From NCBI RefSeq assembly GCF_963678635.1, contig NC_087063.1, positions 24,434,701 through 24,498,700 on the forward strand: a stretch of DNA of 64,000 bases, written 5' to 3'. The first letter of the stretch is position 1. Every line of letters begins with the position of its first letter. Source of the stretch: Symsagittifera roscoffensis (taxonomy: Eukaryota; Xenacoelomorpha; Acoela; Convolutidae). Positions 1 through 10,636 of the stretch are shown piece by piece. The notes below the pieces were generated by a model that saw only the letters and a program-made list of their open reading frames with translations, was not told the origin of the DNA and did no database searches. The translations under genes and the position numbers were made by a program.

Positions 1-214
1 TGAACAAATAGTTTAAAAAATTTTTTGTTGCGTGGAAGCGTGAGATAGTTGGAAAATCGCGGGTATTCACTATCGAGTTCAATTCATCAACGCAGTTTTT
101 GAGTTTTATCAAATCTCCGCCTGTTCTACATAATATCACCGAATTTGAAGTCGAACTGATCAACAGTTATGAAATGAGAAGCTTTTATAACATTAACAGT
201 TTATTTGAAACACC
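1..214. other. Unassigned sequence at window edge
   Basis: This AT-rich stretch has no credible coding region. It adjoins element A, but it does not match the sequence found at the same internal place in the two longer copies of that element, so similarity to the element begins only near base 215. The bases just before that point read GAAACACCCTGTAG, which resembles the end of a DNA transposon but cannot be assigned. It could be host DNA or another element cut by the window edge. Confidence 0.4.
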
Positions 215-3084
215 CTGTAGAAACAAATTGTTTTGCATTGGAATTTGATCTAGAATAGTTATTTTGACTATTGGATCGATTATAAATATTTTGTGAAGAA
301 TTTTTTGTACTTCTTCGTTCTGGTGATCTTCCTCTATAACTTGAATTATATGGTGATTGATTCCTTGTGTAATTGGTGTTGTTCGGAAGTAGTTTTCCTG
401 AACTGTTATTACTATATATATTTTTGTTTGGTAGATTTTGATCTTTTTTCATATATTGATAGAACGATATATTGAGGTTTATTCTGATTATCTTGTTGTT
501 TTTTTCTACAATCGGAAATACTGTGTCCGTATCGTCAATAATAATTACGCCATTTTTTGAAAGATGGTTTGCTTTTAAAATTTGGATGTTTTTCATAGAT
601 ATTCAGTATTTCAGTGCTTTTTCAATTAGGTCTGTATCTGATTCCTGTATGTTATTTATATGTGTAGTGTTTGTTTCAATTCGATTAACATATTGTAGTT
701 TTAGATTTTCTGTTTCTTCAAGTTTTCATTGTGATTTCCGCTTGCTCTAGTTTATCTACTAGTTTTCGAAAATCTAAATCTGGCTCTCGAGTTGAGGAAG
801 GATGAGATGCTCTTTTTTTATTGCTAATTTCTTTAATTGAGGTGTTAAGGTCATCATTAAAATTTGTCGTTTTTGTGTTTTTATAGTCATGTGTTTTAAG
901 TGAATATGCTTTTCGAACTAGTGTTTCGATGCGTACTGCTAATTGTTTGATAGTTTCATTTGGTAATCTGCGAATTTCATTACATAAAACTCTTTGGTGT
1001 TGTTTATTTTTTTCGGAGTCAAACATTTTTGAAAATTCTTGTGTAAATCTTTTCCAGTCTGATTTTATTTCAATAGGTAATACTGAAAACCATTTTTGAG
1101 CTGCGCCATCTAAGGTTGTTTGTATCAATGCTGTGCGTCTATGTATCCAATTTTGATGTAGTGGCGTATTAATTGGTTCAGGTCCTATATTTAAAACTAA
1201 ATTTGCTGTTACTGCATTTAAATAATCTTCTACAGAATATTCAGGGTCTGTTCCTGTAAATACCATCAGCGGTTTATTAGATGTTATTGATGATCCACCC
1301 ATGAGGTATGGATTCACTGTCATCTGTAGTGATTCTGCGGCATTTGGCATTGGCGAAAAATTTGAAAGTTGATTTTTTGTTATTTCGTGTTGCTGAAGGT
1401 AAGATGGAAGCGGTATTTCATTTTGCATTTGAGTTGGTTGATAAGAATGCATTGACTTTGGATTTTGTGGTTGTATTGGTTGAAAAGATTGTGTGTTAAA
1501 CGGGTTTTGTATATGCATTTGTTGTGGATGTTGTACATCTGTTGGGTTTTGTGGGTAAATTTTCATATTTCGAGATGGTTGAGGTTGTCGTGGTCTTTCT
1601 GTGCGATATTCTTTAGTATATGGTGCAAAAATATCTGGTTGGTGATAATCATCTTCATCGGATGATAAATAGTTTGTATTAAATGGTGTATGTTGGTTAT
1701 TTTTATTTTGTTGGAAGAATGGGTAATTTTCAGTATAATCCTGTGTAGATTGTGGATTATCTGGAGAATTTACTGAATTTGTCGATGTTTTCGGGAGATT
1801 CCAATAATGAGAACATACGTGATTTAAATTTTGTGTATTTTTTCGGGGAGGTTGATTTGTTCTTTGTTTGTGAGCATAATAATAATTATGTTCTGCAAAG
1901 GTGTTTCTTGTGAATGATTTTCGTAATTTTGACGGTATTGTCATTGGTCTATATGTTTGATAATCCTTATGTGAATATTTTGGAGCAACAGAAGGTTTAA
2001 CGGTTGATTGTAAGGTTACTTGTACCAATGAAGTATTTGTATTTCTTGGTGTTGTTAAATTTGGGTGTATTGGTGAAATACTTTGTTGTGTAGTTGTTGT
2101 TGTTTGGACAATTTCTTCATTTATGAAGTGTGATGGTGTTTGAATATCTTGTTGTGTAAGATTTCTAGTTCCATTAAGGTTTTCATTGTGTATGACGGTC
2201 GAATTAAACTGTTATTTCGTGTATCAGGTAAAAATGTATTTTAGTTTAATGGTGTTGCATCAATGGTTAATGGTACTACTTTTACGTAATCTCTTTGGTA
2301 AGATATTGTACTTATTGCTTGACTTGAGATTGATTGTGGAATGTTTATAAATGCATGATGAGACCATTCAGGGTCCCAAACGTAGTCTGACTGTTCTGTA
2401 ATGGCAGTATCATCATTTGGATTTAGAGGTCTGAAATTTTTTCTTGCTTGTGAAAATAAGTCTAAATTATGTGTGAAATAATCTATTATAAACCATGCCA
2501 AAATTTTTTGTAAGTCATGTTTAGTGTGTTGTGAAACATCATCTTTAGTGAAATTTTCTTTGATTATATGTAGAAAAGTTGAAAAAAAAATAATGCATTT
2601 TCATTTCGTACTTTTGTAAGTTTGGATATTTCATTTGGTGAGATACTTTGAAATTCTGTTTTTTCTAATATAGAGATAAAGGTATATATTATTGCAAAAA
2701 CTTCAGTAGTGATTTTAGACTTTGCTTTTTGTGAATTATGATATTGTATGCTTTTGATATATTGTAGGACTACTTTTGAAAATTCTAATTCAAGATCATC
2801 TGAATTACATGTTTACGATGATTCGTATTTGGTGTGCTGAATTCTATGGTGTAGATTCCATATTGTTGTGTTAAGTTACATATGTCTTTCAAATAATGTT
2901 CAATAATTTGTCTTTTGATTTTTACATCTGGGAATTCTGCTTTGCATGGACTGATTCCGAGTTCAAACAAATTTACGAGTAAATTCTTGCAAAAATCATG
3001 TTGCCCTCTATCATCGGGTGAATCTATGAGGAAGGGGTAAACCTCTTCGTCATCTGGACTATCGTCACTTTGAGTGTGGCTCAT
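215..3084 (-). pseudogene. Element A gag region (capsid and nucleocapsid part)
   Basis: This is a relic gag gene on the minus strand. The N-terminal part starts near 3084 and contains an acidic DDEEVYPF stretch. A retrotransposon-gag capsid-like segment spans about 850-1300 (DYLNAV, TTLDGAAQKWF, WKRFTQEF), and a basic Ser/Asn/Arg-rich tail lies at 215-600. A long proline- and glutamine-rich linker precedes the capsid part. The same order occurs in B and C. The copy is broken; it is reported as a fossil. Confidence 0.8.
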
Positions 3085-3102
3085 TTTTTCGTTTGATGAC
3101 TG

Positions 3103-3104
<2 letters not shown>

Positions 3105-3150
<46 letters not shown>
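3105..3150. repeat. (TA)n microsatellite
   Basis: About 23 uninterrupted TA units lie immediately upstream of the gag start of element A. Copies B and C have ordinary non-repetitive sequence here (about 24905 and 49635), so the run expanded within copy A after it diverged. Confidence 0.95.
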
Positions 3151-3153
<3 letters not shown>

Positions 3154-4784
3154 CCATCAATGTGTCTAATTGGTTGATTCCAGTTATACAGGTGTACTGG
3201 TTTGTGTTTGTATTGCTTTTTTTTTCTTCTTTTTCCTCTTTTTGATGAATTTGAAGTTGTTTCTGAATCGGAAAAATATAATTGATCGTGAATGGGACAA
3301 TTTTTATCAATTGATTCTTTTAATTTGTAGAGTTCATCTAAACTGCTGGCTTCTGATTCAGAAAATGCGTTTCTATTTTTTGAAAATCTTTTTCGTGTGA
3401 TTTGTCTTTGTTTGATTATAATTTTTCTTTTTATTGTTTGTCGTTTTGTTCTAATGTATCCAACTGTTTGTGTATGAGGTGTGATTAGAAGATCGTATTT
3501 TTTGTTATCTATTTCGCAGTTGTGTAAAACGATTGTTTGCTTATTTCCTAGATTTTTGAATGACGTAAGGTTTAGGATGAGGGATGCAAAAAGTTGTTAG
3601 GTATTTCTATTTTCTTAGACTGTTAGTCCTTACGATTTTTTGGTTAGCTTAACCTGGGTCTTTTTATTTAGGGTTGGAGAGAAAAGTATATCGATTCCGA
3701 AGAATGATTTTTTACTTTCTCGTGGCTAGTCTAAGCTAAGGTGTTAACTTACTTAATCTTACTTAGGGGTAGTGATTGTGTTCAAGGGTTGGAGAATAGT
3801 AAATCGATCCACAAAGTTCAGGTATAATTAGAACGCAAGTAGTTCGTTAGATACTATTTTAAACTTACTAAGTCTAAAATCTATCCTGGGTCTGGTAAGA
3901 GGAGGGTTCAAGTGAAGGATGAATAACCGAAGTTCTTCACAGTTTATCTTAATTTGAATGGTTAGTTTTATTAAAAAATTTCTATTAATTTTTTGGAAGC
4001 GTTGGATAGTGAATCGACGTTTGAGGTCGTTAGACACTTGCTAAGTGGGTGGGGGAGAACAAAATTGTTCTTTTTGATCCAAGGATAGGCCTTGATGATC
4101 AGGTTTTAAATTTAGTGAAATAGAAAATTAATTAAGATCCAAGGATAAGCCTTGATGATCTGATTTTAAAATTAAGTGAATTTAAGTTTAAAATGGTTTA
4201 AATTTTTTCAAGAAAAAGATTTAGTATTTTAATGATATTAGCGAGCTTATGATTGCTGTTATGTTTAGGTGATGAAGCTGGGACAACAGATGATTTATGA
4301 TTACTAACAATTTATTGTCATGCTACTAATTTTTATTTTCATTTTCAATAAATATTTTTCAAATATGTTTTATATAAGACTGCAGAAATTAAGAAAACGA
4401 TCTGAGATCTTTTTATTAATCGTTATTGTACATTAATAGTTTTGTTAAGCGCCTGAAATGATCATAAGATTGACTTCAAAATTTTATGTTTGCAAATGAA
4501 AATCTAAATTCATTGCTGATAAGATTCTAAATACAAAAGTTTGTGTTGGCTTTTGCCGTACAATCATAAAACTAAATGGTAAGTTTCTACTTTGTCGTAT
4601 GTCGTCTCTTGTTCAAGGTCTTCTTACAATTCCGGGTAGTTCTATTATTGTTCGGAATATCGGCTCTGATCTATTGAGTCGTAGAGACATTTCGATTAAA
4701 TTATTATCGTATAATATTTTGAAAATGTTTTCTCTAAATTCTAATCTATTTTTGGCTAGTTCTAAGCTATTAAGGTCTTATTCG

Positions 4785-4802
4785 AGACTTATGGTCGCAC
4801 CA
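4785..4802 (-). promoter_or_regulatory. Putative primer-binding site, element A
   Basis: Read on the minus strand, the 5' LTR ends in ...ACTCA and is followed after two bases by TGGTGCGACCATAAGTCT. The TGG start, two bases after the CA end of the LTR, is the usual position for pairing with a tRNA 3' CCA. The same 18 bases follow the 5' LTR of C. The tRNA could not be identified. Confidence 0.6.
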
Positions 4803-4804
4803 GA

Positions 4805-5214
4805 TGAGTTATAATTGATGTGATTAACTCATAGAGTAATTTTGGATAGGGTACATCGTCTGCTCGTCACGCTATCTTATTTTCGGCCGGATAGATTCGT
4901 GCAACTTCTTAGTCTAATACCGATCCTAATCTTACTCTTATACTTTCTAGTCTCAGGGTGTTTAACTAGTCTCTGCTAGGCTCAATATATCTAGGGTATA
5001 CTGGTTTATTGCGGCTGCTGAAGTTCTCTTGGAGAGACAACTAATTTCTAAGTTAAATTCAAATCTCTCTGGTGCTGAAATTACAAGTAATTTCAGCACT
5101 TACATATAAGTGGGTTGTTAGTTAGATGGATTATGATTGGTTAATATTAAATACTTTACAGTGGTAAAATATCCAATTTATCCAATCATAAAATATAGTT
5201 TAGATCAGGTTCCA
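4805..5214 (-). repeat. 5' LTR of element A (410 bp)
   Basis: This is a 410-bp terminal repeat that reads TGAGTTAT...GGTTCCA on the plus strand, so it is TG...CA bounded. Three other copies of exactly the same length occur in the window (8628, 32376, 51291). It contains a perfect 13-bp-arm hairpin at 5072-5099 and CCAAT-like boxes. The right flank begins GTTTATTAG; the partner LTR is outside the window. Confidence 0.9.
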
Positions 5215-6427
5215 GTTTATTAGTGATTCTTGATTTTGTATGGAAAAGAAAAAACCAAAAAAACCCTAATTTAAAGGTCCTCTCCATTTTTAATGTTCGG
5301 ATAGAAAAAATAACTTTTTGAAGAAGCATCAAGCAAGGTTTGATTATTGACCAATTTAATTTTCACAAATCTGATAAATGTAAAAGTTTAAAAATCAAGA
5401 AAGTTGTTTAAAAAATCTAAAAAGTGCTATATTTGTTGTCTTTTTTTCTTGTGTTGATTTTTGGGGATTGAATTGAGCAAACCATGGAAAAAAACGCGTT
5501 AACTATACCTAAATGTGTTTTAAGAAAAGCGGTAAAATTGTTGTAAAACTTAACTAGATGTAGATAAGTTTTTCATCAAAATCTTGTTTAACTTAAACAG
5601 AAAACGAAAAAAAACGCAAAAATGCAATAATATTCATAAATGCAATAATATGCATGAATGCACTTTGTAGTTATTAGAGCATTTAAGACTTGTTCCTGAA
5701 AAAAGTCACCACCACGTTAATTACTCTTAAGAATATCACGATCATACATCATTTATAAAAGACATGTATTATTTAAGCATTATTTTCCAGCAATTGTTTT
5801 GTGTTTTGCTTTATCTTTGTGTTTTACAAAGCGCAACAACCAAAAACTTTTATCAAATGAGAAACCCAACAGCTAAAAGGCATTGAAATTGCAAAATAAA
5901 CTAGGTATTGATAGATGCCAACATTATTGAGCTTCACACAAAATTGAAACAAAAAATTGAAAAGTTTTTATATGGCTACGAGGCCTTTACGTCAAAAAAT
6001 TCAGAGGTTGAAAAAATGTGGCCTGTTTCTGTTTACAGAAACAGGCCACATTTTAGGTTCTATTTTATTATTTAAGCAGAAAAGTACAATTCTGCCATCC
6101 TAGAGAATCTTCACAGTGACTCTTGATTCTTTTATAAAAAAGAACGCATGTGGATTTTCATGAATCAAAATTCTATGATAAGCCTTTTTTGTCCAAAAAA
6201 ACGGATGACCATTATGTTTTCATTCATTTAAAACCAATTGTAAACTCAGTTAAACTTACCAAATAATTTTCTGGAAAATATTATGAAACAAAATTAGTGA
6301 AAAAAAAGCTTATTATACAGTTTTCATAAATGGAAATTGTATGATAAGCAAAATTTCCATAGAACCCATGCATGGAATTGTATGATGAGCATTTTTTGAA
6401 TGGAATTGTAAGATTAAAAATTTTTGT
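5215..6427. other. Gene-free host stretch
   Basis: This is AT-rich DNA between element A and the left edge of the segmental duplication. I see no coding exon, no further protease exon and no LTR sequence. Its one notable structure is a perfect palindrome at 6013-6054. Short degenerate repeats of ATGGAATTGTATGATGAGC type occur around 6330-6410. Confidence 0.6.
6013..6054. repeat. Perfect inverted repeat (20-bp arms, 2-bp loop)
   Basis: The left arm is AAAATGTGGCCTGTTTCTGT (6013-6032), the loop is TT, and the right arm is its exact reverse complement (6035-6054). It lies in gene-free DNA. The loop is too short for a miRNA precursor, so a fold-back mobile element remnant or a recent local inversion-duplication is more likely. 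Confidence 0.95.
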
Positions 6428-7087
6428 ATCGAGGTCAGCCCGGGAAGCTCATACTTTTCTTATATATAGGCAGTCATTTTTTTACACGTCGTATAAAGGT
6501 GTTATCTAAAAATGCCAAACGCGTACTCAATGATTTTAAACTTGTTAGAAATTGGATATATATCTTCATATCATTGTAGATATAACTCAATTTTAGGTGT
6601 TCTCTCCCATGTACAGAAAATACTAGTTTCCTATGTATCATCATAAATGAACAAATTCTGGATGGATTGAAAAAATTTGCAATTGCCTGATTTTGGAAGC
6701 TAACAAATTTAATTTGCATGACATTGCTTCCACTTCTGTGAATGGCCAATTGGTGTAGCTAATCGGTTAATGCGATGATCTACTGAGCATGATATTGGTG
6801 GTTATTATCACTGCAGGATATTGTTCTTGGCTACAAAGAGCGTAGTTTCAAAAAAGTTCTAAAAATTTTCTCTCACTACCTTTGACTTTGCTCACCTAAG
6901 TCTAACAGCTCTAAGATTTCACAGTATAAGCCAAAAAAAATGAAAGACTCTTTTTCGGCTGTTTTTCCTTGGTCAACTAAGAAATATAGCCTTTTGAGTT
7001 TGATGATTTTGGTTCGAATTGCTGGACATCAGTTAAGCGCCGGCTGGAAAAGGGCCTTTTTACGTTTGATGGACAAATTTGAAAAGA
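6428..7087. other. Downstream flank of protease gene 1
   Basis: This is the 3' side of protease gene 1. A minus-strand open frame of 91 codons (6474-6749) is repeated unchanged in unit 2 (30209-30484), but it has no recognisable domain and its conservation is explained by the recent duplication. No C-terminal protease exon is found here. A tRNA-like segment occurs at 6744-6820. Confidence 0.5.
6744..6820 (+). repeat. tRNA-like segment, possible SINE head (unit 1)
   Basis: The plus strand contains GTGTAGCTAATCGGTTAATGC, which resembles the D-arm and pol III A box of a tRNA, and about 35 bases further on GGTTATTATCAC, a weak B-box match. The ends do not pair as an acceptor stem, so this is not a functional tRNA. 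It may be a degenerate tRNA-derived SINE, or chance similarity. The same sequence is at 30479-30555. Confidence 0.25.
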
Positions 7088-7093
7088 GCTCAC

Positions 7094-8436
7094 CTGGAAA
7101 CAGGTTCAGTTAGGTACAAAAGGGCGATGTCGTCGATCTTGCTTCGTTTTCTGTATTTCGGGTGAATCTTGACTGTAGCTTTCATCGTCTTCACTGTTCG
7201 TGCATGCCGGGGCTGTGAAAAATCCCCGACTTCAACACTGAGTTCGCTGATGTTCTCTGTGAAATAAAAACATTCGCCGATTTCGGTTATGACTATAAAT
7301 AACCCTAGAGAAAAAAAGTGGGATTGCAAATTATTTTCATATGTGGGCAGGCTTCCATTTTTTTCTACCAGAAGCTATTACACTAATTTTTTAGTATATA
7401 ATTTAGTTTTTATTTTCTTATTAAGGAATTGAGGGCTAGTTTTATGAAAATACACATATGGCCTCAAAATCAGAAAAACATGGCCTTTTAGTCATGGAAG
7501 CAAGGGCGATGTGAACAAATGTGGGAAATCTTCTTTATTTTGCCCTCCTGTTCCAGCCTTTTTGTTAAGAAAAAGTACCAAAAGTATGAACATTGTACTC
7601 AGATGTACTGAGGGGTTTTAAGTTTTTCAAAGGAATCAACAATAAAAAATGAACAAGTTGGGCTGGCCCACCTCCCTCTCAGTCAAGAAAACGAAAAGCA
7701 TCCAGCTTAAAACACAGATGTTTGATGCACTTTATATAAGAGTACTCACTACGTCTTTAGTCTTAACAAGTGAGACCGGCTCTATCAAAAACCGGCAACC
7801 AGTCCGAAGACCAAGCAGTTAAATGGAAAAATTATAATTCGGGAGAGAAACAGAAAGATTTCTCAACTAGAGTCCGCAATAAAAGATTCAAGGAAAGCAA
7901 TACCCAGAAATCTTTTTAAAAGACTTGTAAGCTCTATGCCTGGCCTTATTCGAGCAGCGATTATGACCTGAGGTGGCCATACTGCTATAAGTTTGTCAAC
8001 TTTTTCTTGCGTCTGGTATATTTTCGTCACGAAAGTTTAGACATGCCAAAAAATTGTCGCGAATGTCTGTACATGTCCAAAGTTTGTCGCGAAAGTTTGG
8101 ACATAAGTAGCATGCCTCAACCCGGGTACACTTGCACAACGCGTGATCAAACGCTATGCTTGTGAAAAAATTAAGAAGGCAGATTATAACTCTGACTACA
8201 TTACTTTTGGCGAAGCAGTGTGCTGCACTGAGAACGTGAGTGTTGCCGATGATGCTGCCCCCGCAGACGAATAGTCCTCGTGGATTGACTCGAATCAGAA
8301 TCTGAACGTAGAAGCGCCTCGGAGGGGAGTTGTATCCATTCACTATCGATGACCTCTCATTCTCATTTACATGTTGCCCATTAAGCAATTGAAAAATAAG
8401 CAAAACGCAAAAAGATGCCGCTGGTGAGAAAATCAT
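7094..8436 (-). pseudogene. Serine protease homologue gene 1, exons 1-2 only
   Basis: This is a chymotrypsin-fold protease on the minus strand. Exon 1 (8436-8205) starts with Met, a hydrophobic signal peptide (FCVLLIFQLL), then SSIVNGY at the usual mature N-terminus, CGGSIIG and LSAAHCF with the catalytic His57. A donor GTAATG and an acceptor TTTCACAG (exon 2, 7256-7094) join in phase and give KNISELSVEVGDF. Exon 2 holds DDIALL with Asp102 and ends at a strong donor CAG/GTGAGC. The residue before IVNGY is Ser, not the Arg of trypsin-activated zymogens. No exon with the Ser195 region is seen to its left, down to element A, so this copy looks cut off. Its exact twin is at 30829-32184. Confidence 0.72.
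8023..8105. repeat. Short tandem repeat in protease intron 1 (unit 1)
   Basis: About two and a half imperfect copies of a unit near 32 bp, built on GTCGCGAAAGTTTGGACATG, lie in intron 1 of protease gene 1. Read on the minus strand they give a repeating Cys/Asn/Phe/Arg/Asp pattern, but this lies beyond the exon 1 donor and is probably not translated. The same array is at about 31771-31853. Confidence 0.65.
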
Positions 8437-8627
8437 GGTTTTTGTGTTCTTTTTCCAAAATCCTGTTAACTTTTCCGACTTTTGTTTCTTATTGTCTTAG
8501 CAATATTCGTTTTATTAACTTTATCGCATTTTTGACGATTCGCAAGCAAAATCGTTTATTAGCGGACAGTGACTTTTGAGAAAGAAGAAATAAAAGTCAG
8601 AAGTTTCTGATTGCATTTTATCACTTG

Positions 8628-9037
8628 TGAGTTATGACCGATGTGGTTAACTCATAGAGTAATTTCGGATAGGGTACACCGTCTGCTCGTCACGCTATCT
8701 TATTTTCGGCCGGATAGATTCGTGCAACTTCTTATTCTAATACCGATCCTAATCTTACTCTTATACTTTCTAGTCTCAGGGTGTTTAACTAGTCTCTGCT
8801 AGGCTCAATAGATCTAGGGTATACTGGTTTGTTGCGGCGGCTGAAGTTCTCTTGGAGAGACAACTAATTTCTAAGTTAAATTCAAATCTCTCTGGTGCTG
8901 AAATTACAAGTAATTTCAGCACTTACAAATAAGTGGGTTGTTAGTTAGATGGATCATGATTGGTTAATATTAAATACTTTACAGTGGTAAAATATCTAAT
9001 TTATCCAATCATAAAAAGTAGTTTGGATCAGGTTCCA
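8628..9037 (-). repeat. 3' LTR of element B (410 bp)
   Basis: It is bounded by TGAGTTAT on the left and GGTTCCA on the right and is identical in length to the other three LTRs. It differs from the left LTR of C (32376-32785) at about 4 positions by eye. It contains the 13-bp-arm hairpin at 8895-8922. On the element strand the bases just before it are CCTGGATGGG, a weak purine-rich tract. Confidence 0.92.
8895..8922. repeat. LTR hairpin, 13-bp arms
   Basis: GTGCTGAAATTAC, a 2-base AA loop and GTAATTTCAGCAC form a perfect hairpin in the middle of the LTR. It is unchanged in all four LTR copies of the window (also 5072, 32643 and 51558), although the surrounding LTR sequence varies. Confidence 0.9.
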
Positions 9038-10636
9038 CCCATCCAGGTTTTACAGAGTTTTTTAGAATTATCTTTCTGCAATTCAAAGGATGGATGATGA
9101 ACGTTGGTATTGGGCGAACATCGTATTCTTGTCCGGTTCCTCTTGTTAGAGAAGTTCCAGGACGCTGGAGTTTGGGGCATTAATCGTTGTTTCTTCTTGT
9201 GACAACGACTGTGTTTCCCAACGAAATCAATCTGATTTCAAAATGGTTTGCTATGACGGGTTTTTCTGTATTATGTAGAGAACTTGTTTTGTGTTCAACC
9301 TCGTCTGGGAATGGCGTGGAGATTGTGCGTGGAGGGGATGCCTTGTAACTCGGATCTGTACGTATACCTTAACATCGAGGTTTTCATTGGTCTAGTTCAA
9401 TGAAGTCCTTTTCTGCGAAGTCAAGTCGTACTCTAAATCCTTTGAAATGTGATTGTGGACGGCATATCGGTTGTGGTTAGCCATTCTTGTTCGAGTGTAA
9501 TGGGGTCATTTTGTCTTTGGATGTTCGTCTTTGTTGTTTTGTGTTGATCTATATACTGCAAGGTATGATTTACATTTTATAAAATTTTTATTAGTTCGGT
9601 TTTTTAATTATGAATTTAGTTAGTTGTTTTCACAAAAGCATTTTGTTTTAGTTCGGTTATTTTGAAGAGTTACTCACCCTTGAGTACCTCTTATTAAAAA
9701 TAGAAGTGTGGTCACAAAGCGTGGATGTAGCACGGTGGGTTAGGCCGGCTATAGAGCATGCTCAGGACGTCCTCTCTGGTGGGTTAGGCCAGGAGTGGGA
9801 GTATGATTTCGTGCGGTTTCTTTGAGAGGTCCTGTTATGTGATAACGTTTTATGTTGGGTTTATGTTGGTCTTTCTTATGTTCCTTTGGTTGTGTCCTTT
9901 TTTCAAAAATCAAATTGTTTTTGTTATGGGTTTGTCTTTCGACTTTTTTGTGTTTTATTATTTCTTGCTTAGACTTTATAATAGTCTTCAAAAGAATAAA
10001 TTATCCAGTTTTAAACTGGTTTAATCCGGTTTGGGTACCGTTGGTTTTCTTTTCTTAGTCATGCTGTTATTTTATGGTTTGTGGTGTTTAGTAAGCTGCG
10101 TTGGTTAGTTTGTTTTAGTATATAATTCCTTTCCAACCGGGTTAAAGGAAAGTTTGAAACTTGTTATCGTGTGTTAGAGTTGTTGAGTGTGAAAACTTGA
10201 AACTGAAATTCATTATTTGAACAATTCTTCGTGGGCGAGCTGTGCGAGTTTGGATAGAATTCTTGTGCGAGTGAATGAAAATATCAAAAGGTTAGTACTG
10301 CATTTTTATTTTATTAATTTTTTACATAGAGTTTCAATTTTACTGCTAGTTTTGGGGGAAATTTAAAGTTATAAACTTTCATTATATTTAGATTTACTGC
10401 TGTATGGGGGAATTATTTATAAATTAATTTACTACATTTTGTATAGATTTTATCAGATTATTTTGTGAAAATATTAATGAAGTTTAGAATAAATTTAACA
10501 AGTTTTTATTTTTTATTTTTCTTTTCTATTTTTTGCAGATGATCGTGGTATGAAGACTAAAGATCTAAAAGAAACGTGGGTAAAGAATGGTTAGTATTAA
10601 TTTAATTTTATTAGAAAAGAATATTTGAAATTATAC
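9038..10636 (-). other. Element B 3' noncoding part
   Basis: This is a 1.6-kb stretch between the last reading frame and the 3' LTR. No long reading frame fits the element strand. The last reading frame ends at a strong splice-donor-like CAG/GTAAGT near 10637. On the opposite strand there is an intron-like segment (AAG/GTTAGT at 10291, TTTTTTGCAG at 10538). The same sequence lies in C at 32786-34384. Confidence 0.6.

Larger units (their letters stand above)
3085..4804 (-). other. Element A untranslated leader
   Basis: This is the gene-free leader between the 5' LTR and gag of element A. It aligns with the leader of C at 49.6-51.3 kb. It holds two copies of a short motif, GATCCAAGGATA(G/A)GCCTTGATG, at about 4076 and 4136, and a TA microsatellite at its gag end. 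No convincing coding region is present. Confidence 0.7.
215..5214 (-). mobile_element. LTR retroelement copy A, 5' fragment (env-bearing Ty3/gypsy family)
   Basis: This is a minus-strand fragment of the same family as B and C. It holds the 5' LTR (4805-5214), a primer-binding site, a leader of about 1.7 kb and most of the gag region; pol and env are absent from the window. It aligns with 46.7-51.7 kb (C) and 22.0-25.6 kb (B). Its LTR and gag differ from B and C more than those two differ from each other, and it lies outside the tandem duplication, so it is a separate and probably older insertion. It is incomplete and broken by several changes. Confidence 0.85.

Noticed and set aside
3105-3150. 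TA run considered as a replication or recombination site
   Set aside because: It occurs in only one of three element copies; ordinary microsatellite expansion explains it.
4785-4802. Sequence ending TTCGAGACTTATGGTCGCACCA on the plus strand considered as a tRNA gene end
   Set aside because: The TTCGA is one base out of place for a T-loop and the stem does not pair. It is better read as the complement of a primer-binding site.
5072-5099. LTR hairpin considered as a bacterial-type terminator or CRISPR-like repeat
   Set aside because: It occurs once per LTR, with no spacers and no T-run, in a eukaryotic retroelement.
6474-6749. 91-codon minus-strand frame repeated exactly at 30209-30484
   Set aside because: Identity between copies is explained by the recent segmental duplication, not by selection, and no family is recognisable.
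9749-10058. Small frames on both strands in the 3' noncoding part of element B
   Set aside because: They are short, overlap one another on opposite strands and show no domain. They are repeated in C only because of the duplication.
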